From a virus, in the IMG/VR virus record IMGVR_UViG_3300032050_000036, positions 1 through 64,000 of that record: a stretch of DNA of 64,000 nucleotides; one strand, written 5' to 3'. The notes under the pieces are model-generated. The model searched no databases. It was not told the origin of the DNA and saw only the letters and a program-made list of their open reading frames with translations. The stretch's first letter is position 1, and each line of letters opens with the position of its first letter. The translations under genes were made by a program, and so were the position numbers. Below, piece after piece: positions 51,633 to 58,714 of the stretch.

Positions 51633-52997
51633 ATGGCAAAAATAATTATTTTTGATTTAGATGGGGTTTTAATAGATAGCAAAGATATTCACTATAACGC
51701 ACTAAATAAAGCATTATGTGATATTGATGCTAAATATAAAATATCTTTTGAGGATCATATTAAAATATATAATGGTTTGCCTACTAAAGAAAAACTAAAA
51801 ATACTTTCAGAAAAAACTAATTTAGATAAAAGTACATTTGATATTATTAATAAAAATAAACAAAGTTATACATTCGACATGCTTAACGATGTTTCTGAAG
51901 ATATAGAATTAATAGAGTTATTTAAATTAATTAAAAATAATAATATAAAAATATGTGTTGCTAGTAATAGTATAAGAAAAACAGTTGAACTAATTTTAAC
52001 TAAGTTAAATATTATTGATCTAGTAGATTATATTGTTAGTAATGAAGATGTAAAAAATCCAAAACCATCCCCCGAGATGTATTGGAAGTGCATGTCAGAA
52101 TTCAATACAATACCAAAAGATGTTGTTATATTTGAAGATAGCATAATTGGTAAAATTGCCGTTCTAGATAGTGGTGCCAGCCTTGTTGAGATTAAAGATA
52201 GAAAAGATCTAACCTTAGAAAAAATAAATAATGCTATAAATATTTTAAAATATTCCAAACATTCTGTCTTAAATAAAAAAATAAATATTGTAATACCAAT
52301 GGCTGGAAAAGGTAGCAGATTTTTAGATGCAGGTTTTTCATTTCCAAAACCATTAATAGATATAAATGGTATGCCAATGATAGAGTTAGTTGTAAATAAT
52401 ATTGCACTAGAAGGAAACTATATATTTATAGTAAGAAAAGATCATTATGAAAAATATAATTTGCTTGAAATGTTAACAAGAATTGTTCCCGATTGCAAAA
52501 TTATAACTGTTGACGAGGAGCAAAGCGGGGCAGCATCAACCTGCTTATATGCAAAAAATTACATAAATACAGAGGATCCGTTATTTATTATAAATTCTGA
52601 TCAATATATAGATTGGAATCCTAAAGAATTTTTATACAATAATGTAATAAAAAATTTAGACGGATCAATATTGTTGTTTAAGTCTACTCATCCAAAATGG
52701 TCTTATGCAAAATTAGATGAATTCGGCATGGTAGTAGAAGTTGCCGAAAAGGTAGTTATAAGTGACAATGCTACTGTCGGTGGATATTACTGGGGAAGTG
52801 GACACAATTTTGTTAAATACGCAGAACAAATGATAGAAAAAAATATTCGTGTAAATAATGAATTTTATGTGTGTCCAGTATACAATGAGGCAATAAAAGA
52901 TAACAAAAAAATTGGATCATATTTTATTAATAAAATGTATGGATTGGGCACACCAGAAGATTTAGAAAAGTTTATGAGGTTTTATAATAATGATTAA
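51633..52997 (+). CDS. HAD phosphatase-nucleotidyltransferase fusion
   Basis: This 454-residue protein joins two enzymes. Residues 1-205 are a beta-phosphoglucomutase-type HAD phosphatase: IIFDLDGVLIDSKDI (catalytic Asp pair), CVASNSIRK, NPKPSPEMY and VIFEDSIIGK. Residues about 212-454 are a sugar-nucleotidyltransferase: NIVIPMAGKGSRFLDAGFSF then PKPLIDINGMPM, with INSDQYIDW as the metal-binding part and YGLGTPEDLEKF at the end. Such pairs make activated sugars or polyols for surface glycans. The second fusion in the window (61954-63054) has the opposite domain order. Confidence 0.85.
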   Translation: MAKIIIFDLDGVLIDSKDIHYNALNKALCDIDAKYKISFEDHIKIYNGLPTKEKLKILSEKTNLDKSTFDIINKNKQSYTFDMLNDVSEDIELIELFKLIKNNNIKICVASNSIRKTVELILTKLNIIDLVDYIVSNEDVKNPKPSPEMYWKCMSEFNTIPKDVVIFEDSIIGKIAVLDSGASLVEIKDRKDLTLEKINNAINILKYSKHSVLNKKINIVIPMAGKGSRFLDAGFSFPKPLIDINGMPMIELVVNNIALEGNYIFIVRKDHYEKYNLLEMLTRIVPDCKIITVDEEQSGAASTCLYAKNYINTEDPLFIINSDQYIDWNPKEFLYNNVIKNLDGSILLFKSTHPKWSYAKLDEFGMVVEVAEKVVISDNATVGGYYWGSGHNFVKYAEQMIEKNIRVNNEFYVCPVYNEAIKDNKKIGSYFINKMYGLGTPEDLEKFMRFYNND

Positions 52998-53430
52998 AAT
53001 ATCACATAGAGGAAATCTTTATGGTAAAAACACATCAAGGGAAAATTCTCCAGAATATATTATTGAGGCCATAAATGCTGGATATGACGTTGAAATAGAT
53101 TTTTGGGTTATAAATAATAAAATGTATTTGGGACATGACGAGCCTACATATGAAGTAGATATGTATTTTATAAATTCTTATATTAAAAAGTTATGGCTTC
53201 ATTGTAAAAATTTAGAAGCCTTAGACTTAGTTTTGTCAATGCCAAAATATTATAATGCGTTTTGGCATCAAGAAGATAATTTTACAATAACTACAAATCA
53301 TTTTATATGGACATATCCTGGAATGCCAGTTAAATCAAAAAGTATTTTAGTACACAAAGATATGCCGACCAAAAATATTCTAGATCAAGAGATGGCTGGC
53401 ATTTGTAGTGATTTTATAGGTAGGATATAA
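52990..53430 (+). CDS. Glycerophosphodiesterase-like protein
   Basis: This 146-residue protein resembles the N-terminal half of GDPD enzymes: ISHRGNLYGKNTSRENSPEY with the HRG and EN pair, DVEIDFWVINNKMYLGHDEP with the acidic metal ligands and GHD. The second His usually needed is the H in GHDEP. It is shorter than complete GDPDs (about 240), so a reduced or repurposed fold is likely. Eight-base overlap with the fusion gene. A role in releasing or trimming glycerol-phosphate units of a glycan is possible. Confidence 0.65.
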   Translation: MIKISHRGNLYGKNTSRENSPEYIIEAINAGYDVEIDFWVINNKMYLGHDEPTYEVDMYFINSYIKKLWLHCKNLEALDLVLSMPKYYNAFWHQEDNFTITTNHFIWTYPGMPVKSKSILVHKDMPTKNILDQEMAGICSDFIGRI

Positions 53431-53431
53431 A

Positions 53432-54022
53432 ATGGAAAATAGAATATTATATGGACATAAAACTCAGCCAAAATTATTAGAAAATTTTAATTTTAAATAT
53501 ATAAAAAATTTTGATATTTTTAAAATTAAAAACGAAATATTATTATTTGATAAAGAGTGGAATGAAGACTCCTCTAGACAAGAAAAATATGCTGCTCATT
53601 CTAAAACATTTTCTTATTTTTGTTATGATTATTCAGAGTTTTCTCAACAAGATGAAGCATATACACTACAAACCAAAACAACAAATGATAAAGTATTGGA
53701 ACTAGTAGAGCCTATCATTAAAGATTTGGAAGAAATTCATAAAGGTAAAAGAGGAAAAGTTCTTTTTATAAAATTGCCGTCTCGGTGCGAAATTAATATA
53801 CACAGAGATAGAGGATATTATTTAGGAATAATAAGAAGGCATCATATACCAATAATAACCAACAATGAATGTATTTTTGAGGTTAACTGTGATATGCTTA
53901 ATATGTTGGAGGGAGAGTGTTGGGAAATAAATAATTCAAAATATCATTATGTTAACAATAATGGTGAAACAGATAGAGTTCATCTAATGATAGATATTAT
54001 TCCTAACAAATTTATAAAATGA
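53432..54022 (+). CDS. Aspartyl/asparaginyl beta-hydroxylase-like oxygenase
   Basis: This 196-residue protein matches the AspH-like 2OG oxygenase family: H124-x-D126 in INIHRDRGYY, RRHHIPIITNNECIFEVN, GECWEINNSKYHYVNN with H172, and R182 in DRVHLMIDII. All key residues are present. It is a separate oxygenase branch from the P4H-type genes. It sits between the GDPD-like gene and the APS kinase-like gene. Substrate unknown. Confidence 0.8.
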   Translation: MENRILYGHKTQPKLLENFNFKYIKNFDIFKIKNEILLFDKEWNEDSSRQEKYAAHSKTFSYFCYDYSEFSQQDEAYTLQTKTTNDKVLELVEPIIKDLEEIHKGKRGKVLFIKLPSRCEINIHRDRGYYLGIIRRHHIPIITNNECIFEVNCDMLNMLEGECWEINNSKYHYVNNNGETDRVHLMIDIIPNKFIK

Positions 54023-54780
54023 TAATACAAATTATAGGGCTTCCTGGCTCTGGTAAAACAGAATTAGCAAAAGCATTAAAAGAACGTATAAATGCCATCC
54101 ATCTTAATGCAGATGAAGTTCGTGCTACAGTAAATTCTGATCTTGGATTTAGCCATGAAGATAGAATTGAACAAGCAAGACGAATGGGTGAAATGGCTCG
54201 CCTGATATCAAAACAGGGAGTTGCTCCCGTTGTTGTAGATTTTGTTTGCCCTACAGAATTAACTCGTGCAGCGTTTGGTAGACCAGACATTTTGATCTAC
54301 ATGGAAACAATTGACGAAGGTAGATTTGAAGATACTAATAAAATGTTTGAAACCCCAAGTGATTTTGATATGGCTTTTATCAGTCATGAATGGAATGCAA
54401 ACGAAAAAGCAACAGTAATAATTAAACAGTTTAACTTACATGATTGGTCTGCGCCCACAACACTAATGCTAGGCAGGTATCAACCATGGCACGAAGGTCA
54501 CCATGCATTGTATAAAGAGGCGGGGAAGCGAACAGATCAGGTACTTCTTGGAGTACGTAATACATACAATACAAGCGAAAAAGACCCACTAACATTTGAT
54601 CAGGTAAAGAATTATATCTCAAAGGATGAATTCATGGATGGTGCGATGGTATTAAGGCTGCCTAATATTACAAACATTGTTTATGGTCGTGATGTTGGAT
54701 ATAAGATTGAGCAAGTAGATTTGGGGGCAGAGATTCATGCTATATCGGCTACGCAAAAACGTAAAGAAATGGGTATCTAA
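54019..54780 (+). CDS. APS kinase-like / nucleotidyltransferase fusion
   Basis: This 253-residue protein has an APS kinase-like first half: P-loop IIGLPGSGKTELAKALKE, NADEVRATVNSDLGFSHEDR and the FVCPTELTRAAFG segment. The second half is a cytidylyltransferase/NMN adenylyltransferase-type fold: TTLMLGRYQPWHEGHHALYK has the H-x-G-H motif, and the end contains HAISATQKRKE, like the ISxT motif of that superfamily. The product could be PAPS-like or another activated nucleotide. Found next to a DUF2061 gene, as in bacterial sulfate assimilation loci. Confidence 0.8.
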   Translation: MIIQIIGLPGSGKTELAKALKERINAIHLNADEVRATVNSDLGFSHEDRIEQARRMGEMARLISKQGVAPVVVDFVCPTELTRAAFGRPDILIYMETIDEGRFEDTNKMFETPSDFDMAFISHEWNANEKATVIIKQFNLHDWSAPTTLMLGRYQPWHEGHHALYKEAGKRTDQVLLGVRNTYNTSEKDPLTFDQVKNYISKDEFMDGAMVLRLPNITNIVYGRDVGYKIEQVDLGAEIHAISATQKRKEMGI

Positions 54781-54829
54781 GTTGTGGGACTGGTTTACTA
54801 AACCAAATAATATGGAGTGGCCATCATGA
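54737..54829 (+). CDS. Candidate 30-residue cationic amphipathic peptide
   Basis: A 30-codon frame begins MLYRLRKNVKKWVSKLWDWF inside the fusion enzyme end (another frame) and ends in an ATGA overlap with the DUF2061-like gene start. It has five Lys/Arg on one face and Trp/Leu/Phe on the other. A gggggcagag stretch is a possible Shine-Dalgarno. The overlap and composition argue for a gene; the size argues for caution. Confidence 0.4.
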   Translation: MLYRLRKNVKKWVSKLWDWFTKPNNMEWPS

Positions 54830-55029
54830 ATGTATCCAAACAAAGATCAGCACTAAAGGCCATTACTTGGCGGATTATTGGAACAGCAGATACTTTTTTA
54901 TTGTCATGGCTAATAACAAAGGAACCAGTTACTGCTGGAGCAATCGCTAGTCTTGAAGTTATTACTAAGACTATTCTTTATTACTTGCATGAACGTGGAT
55001 GGAATAAAATACAGTGGGGTAGAAAATAA
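54826..55029 (+). CDS. DUF2061-like membrane protein (second copy)
   Basis: This 67-residue protein carries the DUF2061 pattern: KQRSALKAITWRIIGTADTF, LLSWLITKEPVTAGAIASLE, then TILYYLHERGWNKIQWG. It is paralogous in type to 48853-49074. The ATG at 54826 with tggag is preferred to a GTG three codons earlier. The upstream APS kinase-like gene fits the family's usual context. Confidence 0.8.
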   Translation: MNVSKQRSALKAITWRIIGTADTFLLSWLITKEPVTAGAIASLEVITKTILYYLHERGWNKIQWGRK

Positions 55030-55265
55030 TGTATACACAAGAGATGGCTCGTGCTTTCAGATCTTTAGATCATTTTTGCCCTAAAGGATTTAAATTAACT
55101 ATTATAGATAATGATAATTTTATTACAGTAAAGGCTGCTGAAAAAGATTTCGTTTCGCTACTTGACAGAGATAAGAGACTTGCTGTAGAATATATGATAA
55201 GGGTTAAAAAGGCTTTAGAAGATAATGGAGCCATAGTTTTATTAACTAGGGAAGGTGGATCATAA
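55029..55265 (+). CDS. Small protein, unknown
   Basis: This 78-residue protein overlaps the DUF2061-like stop by one base. It has an alpha/beta pattern (FKLTIIDNDNFITVKAAEKD; DKRLAVEYMIRVKKALEDNG; AIVLLTREGGS). No family recognised. It lies in a run of small co-transcribed genes. Confidence 0.5.
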   Translation: MYTQEMARAFRSLDHFCPKGFKLTIIDNDNFITVKAAEKDFVSLLDRDKRLAVEYMIRVKKALEDNGAIVLLTREGGS

Positions 55266-55279
55266 AACCTAAACTTATA

Positions 55280-55396
55280 ATGCCTTTAATCGCATTTCTT
55301 GCGCTTGTGGCAACAATATCATTTTGGATTAAACAGTTGACAAAAATTGAAGACTTTGATATATTTGGAGATATAGAAGACGAGGAAGATCTATAA
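55280..55396 (+). CDS. Small membrane peptide with acidic tail
   Basis: A 38-residue frame has one hydrophobic segment (MPLIAFLALVATISFWIKQL) and a very acidic tail (FDIFGDIEDEEDL). Its TAA stop overlaps the next ATG by one base. No Shine-Dalgarno is clear. Position and topology support a small membrane protein. Confidence 0.5.
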   Translation: MPLIAFLALVATISFWIKQLTKIEDFDIFGDIEDEEDL

Positions 55397-55893
55397 TGCA
55401 AACATTTTTACCACAATCGGATTATCGTGTATCTGCTGCTATTTTAGATAGTAAGCGTTTAAATAAGCAAATCTTAGAATGTTATCAAATTCTCAATGTG
55501 CTATCTGGTAAATCTCCTACTGGTGGTTGGCGTAATCATCCAGCAGTTCTGATGTGGAAAGGATTTGAGCGAGGACTTTGGAACTATGTTCAGGCTATGA
55601 TTTTAGAAGCCAAACGCCGTGGTATTAAAACAGAAAATAACGAAATTAATCTTAATAAATTAAAAGACTTATGCTGGGATAATTGGGGCAATCAAATACC
55701 TAATTATTTTCAAGATGAAAATAAGTTAATTCGTATTATAACTACTCATCGTGCTAATTTATTTAATAAAGATCCACTGTATTACGCATCATTTCAATAT
55801 GCTACAACTAGTTTAAACAATTTGCCATGCTGTCCTAATCGTAAAGAACCATGCAAGTATTATTGGCCAACACACGAGGCATCTTATGCTTGA
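55396..55893 (+). CDS. Pyrimidine-dimer glycosylase-like protein
   Basis: This 165-residue protein resembles the Pyr_excise / T4 endonuclease V-related family in bacteria: MQTFLPQSDYRVSAAILDSK, RLNKQILECYQILNVLSG, then WRNHPAVLMWKGFERGLWNY and later a HRANLFNKDPLYYASF segment with a final CCPNRKEPCKYYWP that may bind metal. It would repair UV damage, useful for a phage in sunlit water. The family link is from memory of the pattern, so moderate confidence. Confidence 0.65.
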   Translation: MQTFLPQSDYRVSAAILDSKRLNKQILECYQILNVLSGKSPTGGWRNHPAVLMWKGFERGLWNYVQAMILEAKRRGIKTENNEINLNKLKDLCWDNWGNQIPNYFQDENKLIRIITTHRANLFNKDPLYYASFQYATTSLNNLPCCPNRKEPCKYYWPTHEASYA

Positions 55894-56293
55894 TTTGCTA
55901 ATTTTTATATTGGTTGTTTTAGTAATTACTGGTATTTTAATAGAAAACATTAGGATAAAAAATAATAACAGAGAATTATTATTTTCATTGACACAATTAA
56001 GCCTAGACAATGATGCAATAAAGAAAAAAATAACATCATCAGAAGATGTTGAAAAGGATCATCTTATAAAGTTTTTATCTGAAACTAGAGAAGATTCATA
56101 TCAATTTATAGAAAAGTTTCAACAAGAACTTAAAAATTTTAAAAAAGAATTACATCCGCATGTTGCATACTATAATGAATTTGGAATTCTTTCGGAACAG
56201 TATGATATTTATTCTAGCATGTCTAAAAAATTTGTTGAATATTATGAAAAATTATTAAAGTTTTTACCAGAAGAAAAAAATAATGGACGCTAG
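55886..56293 (+). CDS. Membrane-anchored coiled-coil protein, unknown
   Basis: This 135-residue protein has an N-terminal transmembrane segment (MLDLLIFILVVLVITGILIE) and then a long charged coiled coil (KKKITSSEDVEKDHLIKFLS; FIEKFQQELKNFKKELH). It could be an inner spanin-like or structural membrane protein. Overlaps both neighbours by 8-11 bases. Confidence 0.5.
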   Translation: MLDLLIFILVVLVITGILIENIRIKNNNRELLFSLTQLSLDNDAIKKKITSSEDVEKDHLIKFLSETREDSYQFIEKFQQELKNFKKELHPHVAYYNEFGILSEQYDIYSSMSKKFVEYYEKLLKFLPEEKNNGR

Positions 56294-56468
56294 AGGAATA
56301 CCAACATGCTCTTGTCCTCAATGTGGTTGTCCATATTTTAAGGCTGTAATTCAGTTCGATCCTACAGATTATGAGATAGGATTATATTTTTTGGACGGGG
56401 AATGTAAAGATTGTGGAACATTGGTAACACTACCAACTCCAATAGACAAGATAAAGGAAAAGGAATAA
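56283..56468 (+). CDS. Small zinc-ribbon protein
   Basis: This 61-residue protein has a Cys-rich start (CSCPQCGCPYFKAVIQFDPT) and GECKDCGTLV, forming a zinc ribbon; the region between is strand-rich. It overlaps the previous gene by 11 bases and its stop shares a base with the next start. Function unknown. Confidence 0.55.
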   Translation: MDARGIPTCSCPQCGCPYFKAVIQFDPTDYEIGLYFLDGECKDCGTLVTLPTPIDKIKEKE

Positions 56469-56626
56469 TGAAAGAAATATTGTTGTCAATTATTACTGGT
56501 TTTGGATGCGGTGTAATTTTTGCAGCATTTAAATTGCCAGTCCCAGCGCCACCAGTATTTGCTGGAGTTGCTGGTATAATAGGGTTATGGCTTGGCTATG
56601 ATGTCATAACCAAAGTCATATCCTAG
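56468..56626 (+). CDS. XapX-domain membrane protein
   Basis: This 52-residue protein matches the XapX (DUF1427) small membrane family: LLSIITGFGCGVIFAAFKLP, then PVPAPPVFAGVAGIIGLWLG, two transmembrane segments with the PxPAPP turn. The function of the family is not established. An in-frame start 19 codons earlier lies within the previous gene; the ATG at 56468 has aaggaa and is preferred. Confidence 0.8.
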   Translation: MKEILLSIITGFGCGVIFAAFKLPVPAPPVFAGVAGIIGLWLGYDVITKVIS

Positions 56627-56635
56627 GAGGAAAAA

Positions 56636-56929
56636 ATGAACATGTTAAAAGAAGAGCACAAAAAGATGCTCGCATCGTACGGACGCTCTGTCCTTGCTGG
56701 TGTTGCAGCACTGTATGTTGCTGGAGTAACTGATCCAAAAGAACTTTGGGCAGCACTTGTAGCAGCGATTGCCCCAGTGGCACTAAGAGCGTTGAATCCA
56801 AACGATTCAGCATTTGGCCGTATGCCTGCAGCAAAGGCTGTAGATGAAGCACTGAAGGCAATTAAGAAGCCAGTAAAGAAATCTGCAAAAAAGTCTTCTG
56901 GTGGCGGATCTACACACAATATGCTATAA
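56636..56929 (+). CDS. Small membrane-type protein with basic tail, holin-like
   Basis: This 97-residue protein has a charged start, one or two hydrophobic segments (SVLAGVAALYVAGVTDPKEL; WAALVAAIAPVALRAL) and a Lys/Ser/Gly-rich tail (KKPVKKSAKKSSGGGSTHN). Strong taggagg Shine-Dalgarno and highly expressed codon use point to good translation. It might be a holin or a virion/membrane protein. It is followed by a terminator. Confidence 0.45.
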   Translation: MNMLKEEHKKMLASYGRSVLAGVAALYVAGVTDPKELWAALVAAIAPVALRALNPNDSAFGRMPAAKAVDEALKAIKKPVKKSAKKSSGGGSTHNML

Positions 56930-56949
56930 AGCATTAAGTATAAGATTAG

Positions 56950-56978
56950 GCGGTTGTTATATTTGACAGCCGCTTTTT
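56950..56978 (+). terminator. Intrinsic terminator overlapping a promoter
   Basis: An 8-bp stem (GCGGTTGT / ACAGCCGC, one U-G pair) with an 8-base loop and TTTTT tail ends the preceding operon. The right arm and tail are also the -35 and spacer of the next promoter. Confidence 0.85.
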
Positions 56979-56991
56979 CTTATGCTATAAT
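56963..56991 (+). promoter_or_regulatory. Perfect consensus promoter for the Hsp20 gene
   Basis: TTGACA, exactly 17 bases and TATAAT, with a TG extension (TGCTATAAT), match the vegetative sigma-factor consensus at every position. The start should be near 56998. The -35 lies inside the terminator hairpin of the upstream gene. Confidence 0.92.
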
Positions 56992-56997
56992 AAAAAC

Positions 56998-57019
56998 ATA
57001 CCTGCCCGAAGGGGGGTAT
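56998..57019 (+). promoter_or_regulatory. Hairpin at the 5' end of the Hsp20 transcript
   Basis: ATACC pairs with GGTAT around an inner CCC/GGG stem with a short GAA-type loop, right at the predicted transcript start. It does not cover the Shine-Dalgarno (aaggagg at 57038-57044). It may protect the message from 5' decay or respond to temperature. Confidence 0.6.
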
Positions 57020-57048
57020 ACATTGAACTCGCTTAACAAGGAGGAAAC

Positions 57049-57468
57049 ATGGTAAGTTCATTTGCATTGGATCTTTTTAAGGATCCATTTTTTATTGGTT
57101 TCAACAGAGAGTTGGACCGTTTTTCTAATATCCATCGTGAGGCAACTCGTCAATCTTATCCACCATATGATGTGGTAAAACTTGATGAGGACACTTACAA
57201 GTTATCTTTGGCCATTGCTGGTTTCAGCAAGGACGAAGTTGAGGTTTCTGTGGATAATGGAAGTTTAATTATCAAGGGTGAGAAAACCGAAGAAGAGAAC
57301 ACTAATGTTCTACATAAGGGTATCGCAACTCGCAAATTCACACGCACCTTTGCTCTTGGAGAGTATATGGAGGTTGATCGTGCTGAAATGGCAGACGGTA
57401 TTCTTAGCGTCTTTGTGGAAAGAAACATCCCCGAAGAAAAGAAACCAAAAACTATTAAAATCAAGTAA
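57049..57468 (+). CDS. Small heat-shock protein, Hsp20 family
   Basis: This 139-residue protein should hold unfolded proteins in solution. The alpha-crystallin domain is clear (YPPYDVVKLDEDTYKLSLAI; FSKDEVEVSVDNGSLIIKGE; RKFTRTFALGEYMEVDRAEM; LSVFVERNIPEE) and the C-terminus ends with an I-x-I-type motif (KTIKIK). Length and layout are normal. It has a perfect promoter, a strong Shine-Dalgarno and highly expressed codons. Phage Hsp20 proteins are known in cyanophages; a role in virion assembly or host stress is possible. Confidence 0.92.
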   Translation: MVSSFALDLFKDPFFIGFNRELDRFSNIHREATRQSYPPYDVVKLDEDTYKLSLAIAGFSKDEVEVSVDNGSLIIKGEKTEEENTNVLHKGIATRKFTRTFALGEYMEVDRAEMADGILSVFVERNIPEEKKPKTIKIK

Positions 57469-57579
57469 ATAAAAGTATTGTCATACTGCCACCTGAGCAT
57501 GTGGATAAAAGGCTCATTATTCATTTATAATTTGCTTTAAATTAATATACATTTTAAAAACATAAGATACTCTTATAAC

Positions 57580-58593
57580 ATGAAACTTAAAGTCTTTATT
57601 ATTTCTTTAGTGCTTTTATTAGGCACTTTTACTAATTCAGCAGCACAAGCAACAGATTTAAAAGGTGCTGGATCTACCTTCTCTGCAAACTTTATAGATA
57701 AGTGCAGAGTAATGTATGGACAACAAACAGGAAAAGTTTTAAACTATACACCAAATGGTTCTGGAGCAGGAAGAAATTTTTTTAATAATAAACTTGTAGA
57801 TTTTGCTGTATCAGATACACCATACTCAAGTCTGGATAGAAAACCTTCTGAAAACTTTGTATATGTTCCATTGGTTGCTGGTCCAGTAGCAGTTGTTTAT
57901 AATCTAAAAGACTATAGAATAACTCTCAAACTAACCAAGCAAGTAGTAGCAAAAATATTTGCTGGAGAAATTACAATGTGGAACGATCCAGAAATTCAAA
58001 AACTTAATGTTGGAAAATTACCAAAGACAAAAATAACAGTATTGTATAGAATAGATGGATCTGGCACTTCTGAAGTGTTTACATCTTACCTAAATTCAGT
58101 TGCTCCAAACATTTGGACTAAACCAGGAAACAAAACTTTCTCAACAGCATTTCCAGGTAATATAAATAATTATGTTGGAGCGTTTCAATCTGCAAGCGGA
58201 TCAACTCAGATTGCATTTTTGCAGTCTACACTTAATGGATCTATTTCATATAATGAAGTTTCTTATGCTAAAGGATTTAAGTCTGCTTCAATTGAAAATG
58301 AGGCTGGTAGATTTACTAATCCTACCCCTTCTGCAGCAGCATCATTTTTATCTAACTTTAAATTTAACCAAGATGGGTCTGCCGTATTAGATTATAAAAA
58401 TACTAATAAACTTGCATATAACATATCAACTTTTGCATATGGTGTTGCCTATACTAATAGTGGATCAAATGCTGCAACAGTTAGAGAGTTTTTGACATTT
58501 GCTATAACAAAATGTAATAAAATAGAAGGATATGCTCCAATTACTGGAAATGCCCTTAAAGTTGCAAAAGCACAAATAGCAAAGATAAAGTAG
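57580..58593 (+). CDS. pstS: Phosphate ABC transporter substrate-binding protein PstS
   Basis: This 337-residue protein has a Sec signal (KVFIISLVLLLGTFTNSAAQ) without a lipobox and the PstS pattern: LKGAGSTFSANFIDKC, YTPNGSGAGRNFFNN (phosphate loop), VDFAVSDTPYSS, VYVPLVAGPVAVVYN, and DGSGTSEVFTSYLNS. It would bind phosphate outside the cell and feed the host Pst transporter. The rest of the transporter is not in the window. A 107-base spacer precedes it, holding a weak hairpin (TGAGC/GCTCA at about 57494-57516) and a TATAAC directly before the ATG; no Pho box is recognised. Confidence 0.92.
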   Translation: MKLKVFIISLVLLLGTFTNSAAQATDLKGAGSTFSANFIDKCRVMYGQQTGKVLNYTPNGSGAGRNFFNNKLVDFAVSDTPYSSLDRKPSENFVYVPLVAGPVAVVYNLKDYRITLKLTKQVVAKIFAGEITMWNDPEIQKLNVGKLPKTKITVLYRIDGSGTSEVFTSYLNSVAPNIWTKPGNKTFSTAFPGNINNYVGAFQSASGSTQIAFLQSTLNGSISYNEVSYAKGFKSASIENEAGRFTNPTPSAAASFLSNFKFNQDGSAVLDYKNTNKLAYNISTFAYGVAYTNSGSNAATVREFLTFAITKCNKIEGYAPITGNALKVAKAQIAKIK

Positions 58594-58599
58594 TATAAT
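58594..58599 (+). promoter_or_regulatory. -10 hexamer for a candidate small RNA
   Basis: TATAAT begins at the base after the PstS stop codon and would start transcription near 58606, exactly at a hairpin and with no reading frame behind it. Confidence 0.5.
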
Positions 58600-58605
58600 T
58601 GTAAT

Positions 58606-58698
58606 AGTCCTCCGTAGGACCTTGGGATGATTAGTTACCATCTTATTTAACCTGGCCATCGTGCCTGAATTTCCTGCGGGGGATTTATAATTCCCCTG
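58606..58698 (+). ncRNA. Candidate structured small RNA or 5' leader
   Basis: This 93-base stretch has no reading frame longer than nine codons, in a window that is otherwise packed with genes, and is richer in G+C than its surroundings. Stems visible: GTCCT/AGGAC with a CCGT loop at 58607-58620 (directly at the predicted start), GATG/CATC at 58626-58642, GGC/GCC at 58654-58665 and GGGGA/TCCCC at 58679-58696. It could be a small RNA ending at the last hairpin or an untranslated leader read through into the HNH gene. No known riboswitch or RNA family was recognised. Confidence 0.5.
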
Positions 58699-58704
58699 TA
58701 TAAT
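58699..58704 (+). promoter_or_regulatory. -10 hexamer before the HNH gene
   Basis: TG followed directly by TATAAT, ten bases before the ATG at 58715, with no Shine-Dalgarno; a leader of only a few bases is expected. Confidence 0.5.
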
Positions 58705-58714
58705 AATCTTATCT

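Noticed and set aside
57480-57530. Hairpin-like sequence after the Hsp20 gene
   Set aside because: The TGAGC/GCTCA stem has only five pairs, a large loop and no T tract, so it is too weak to call a terminator.
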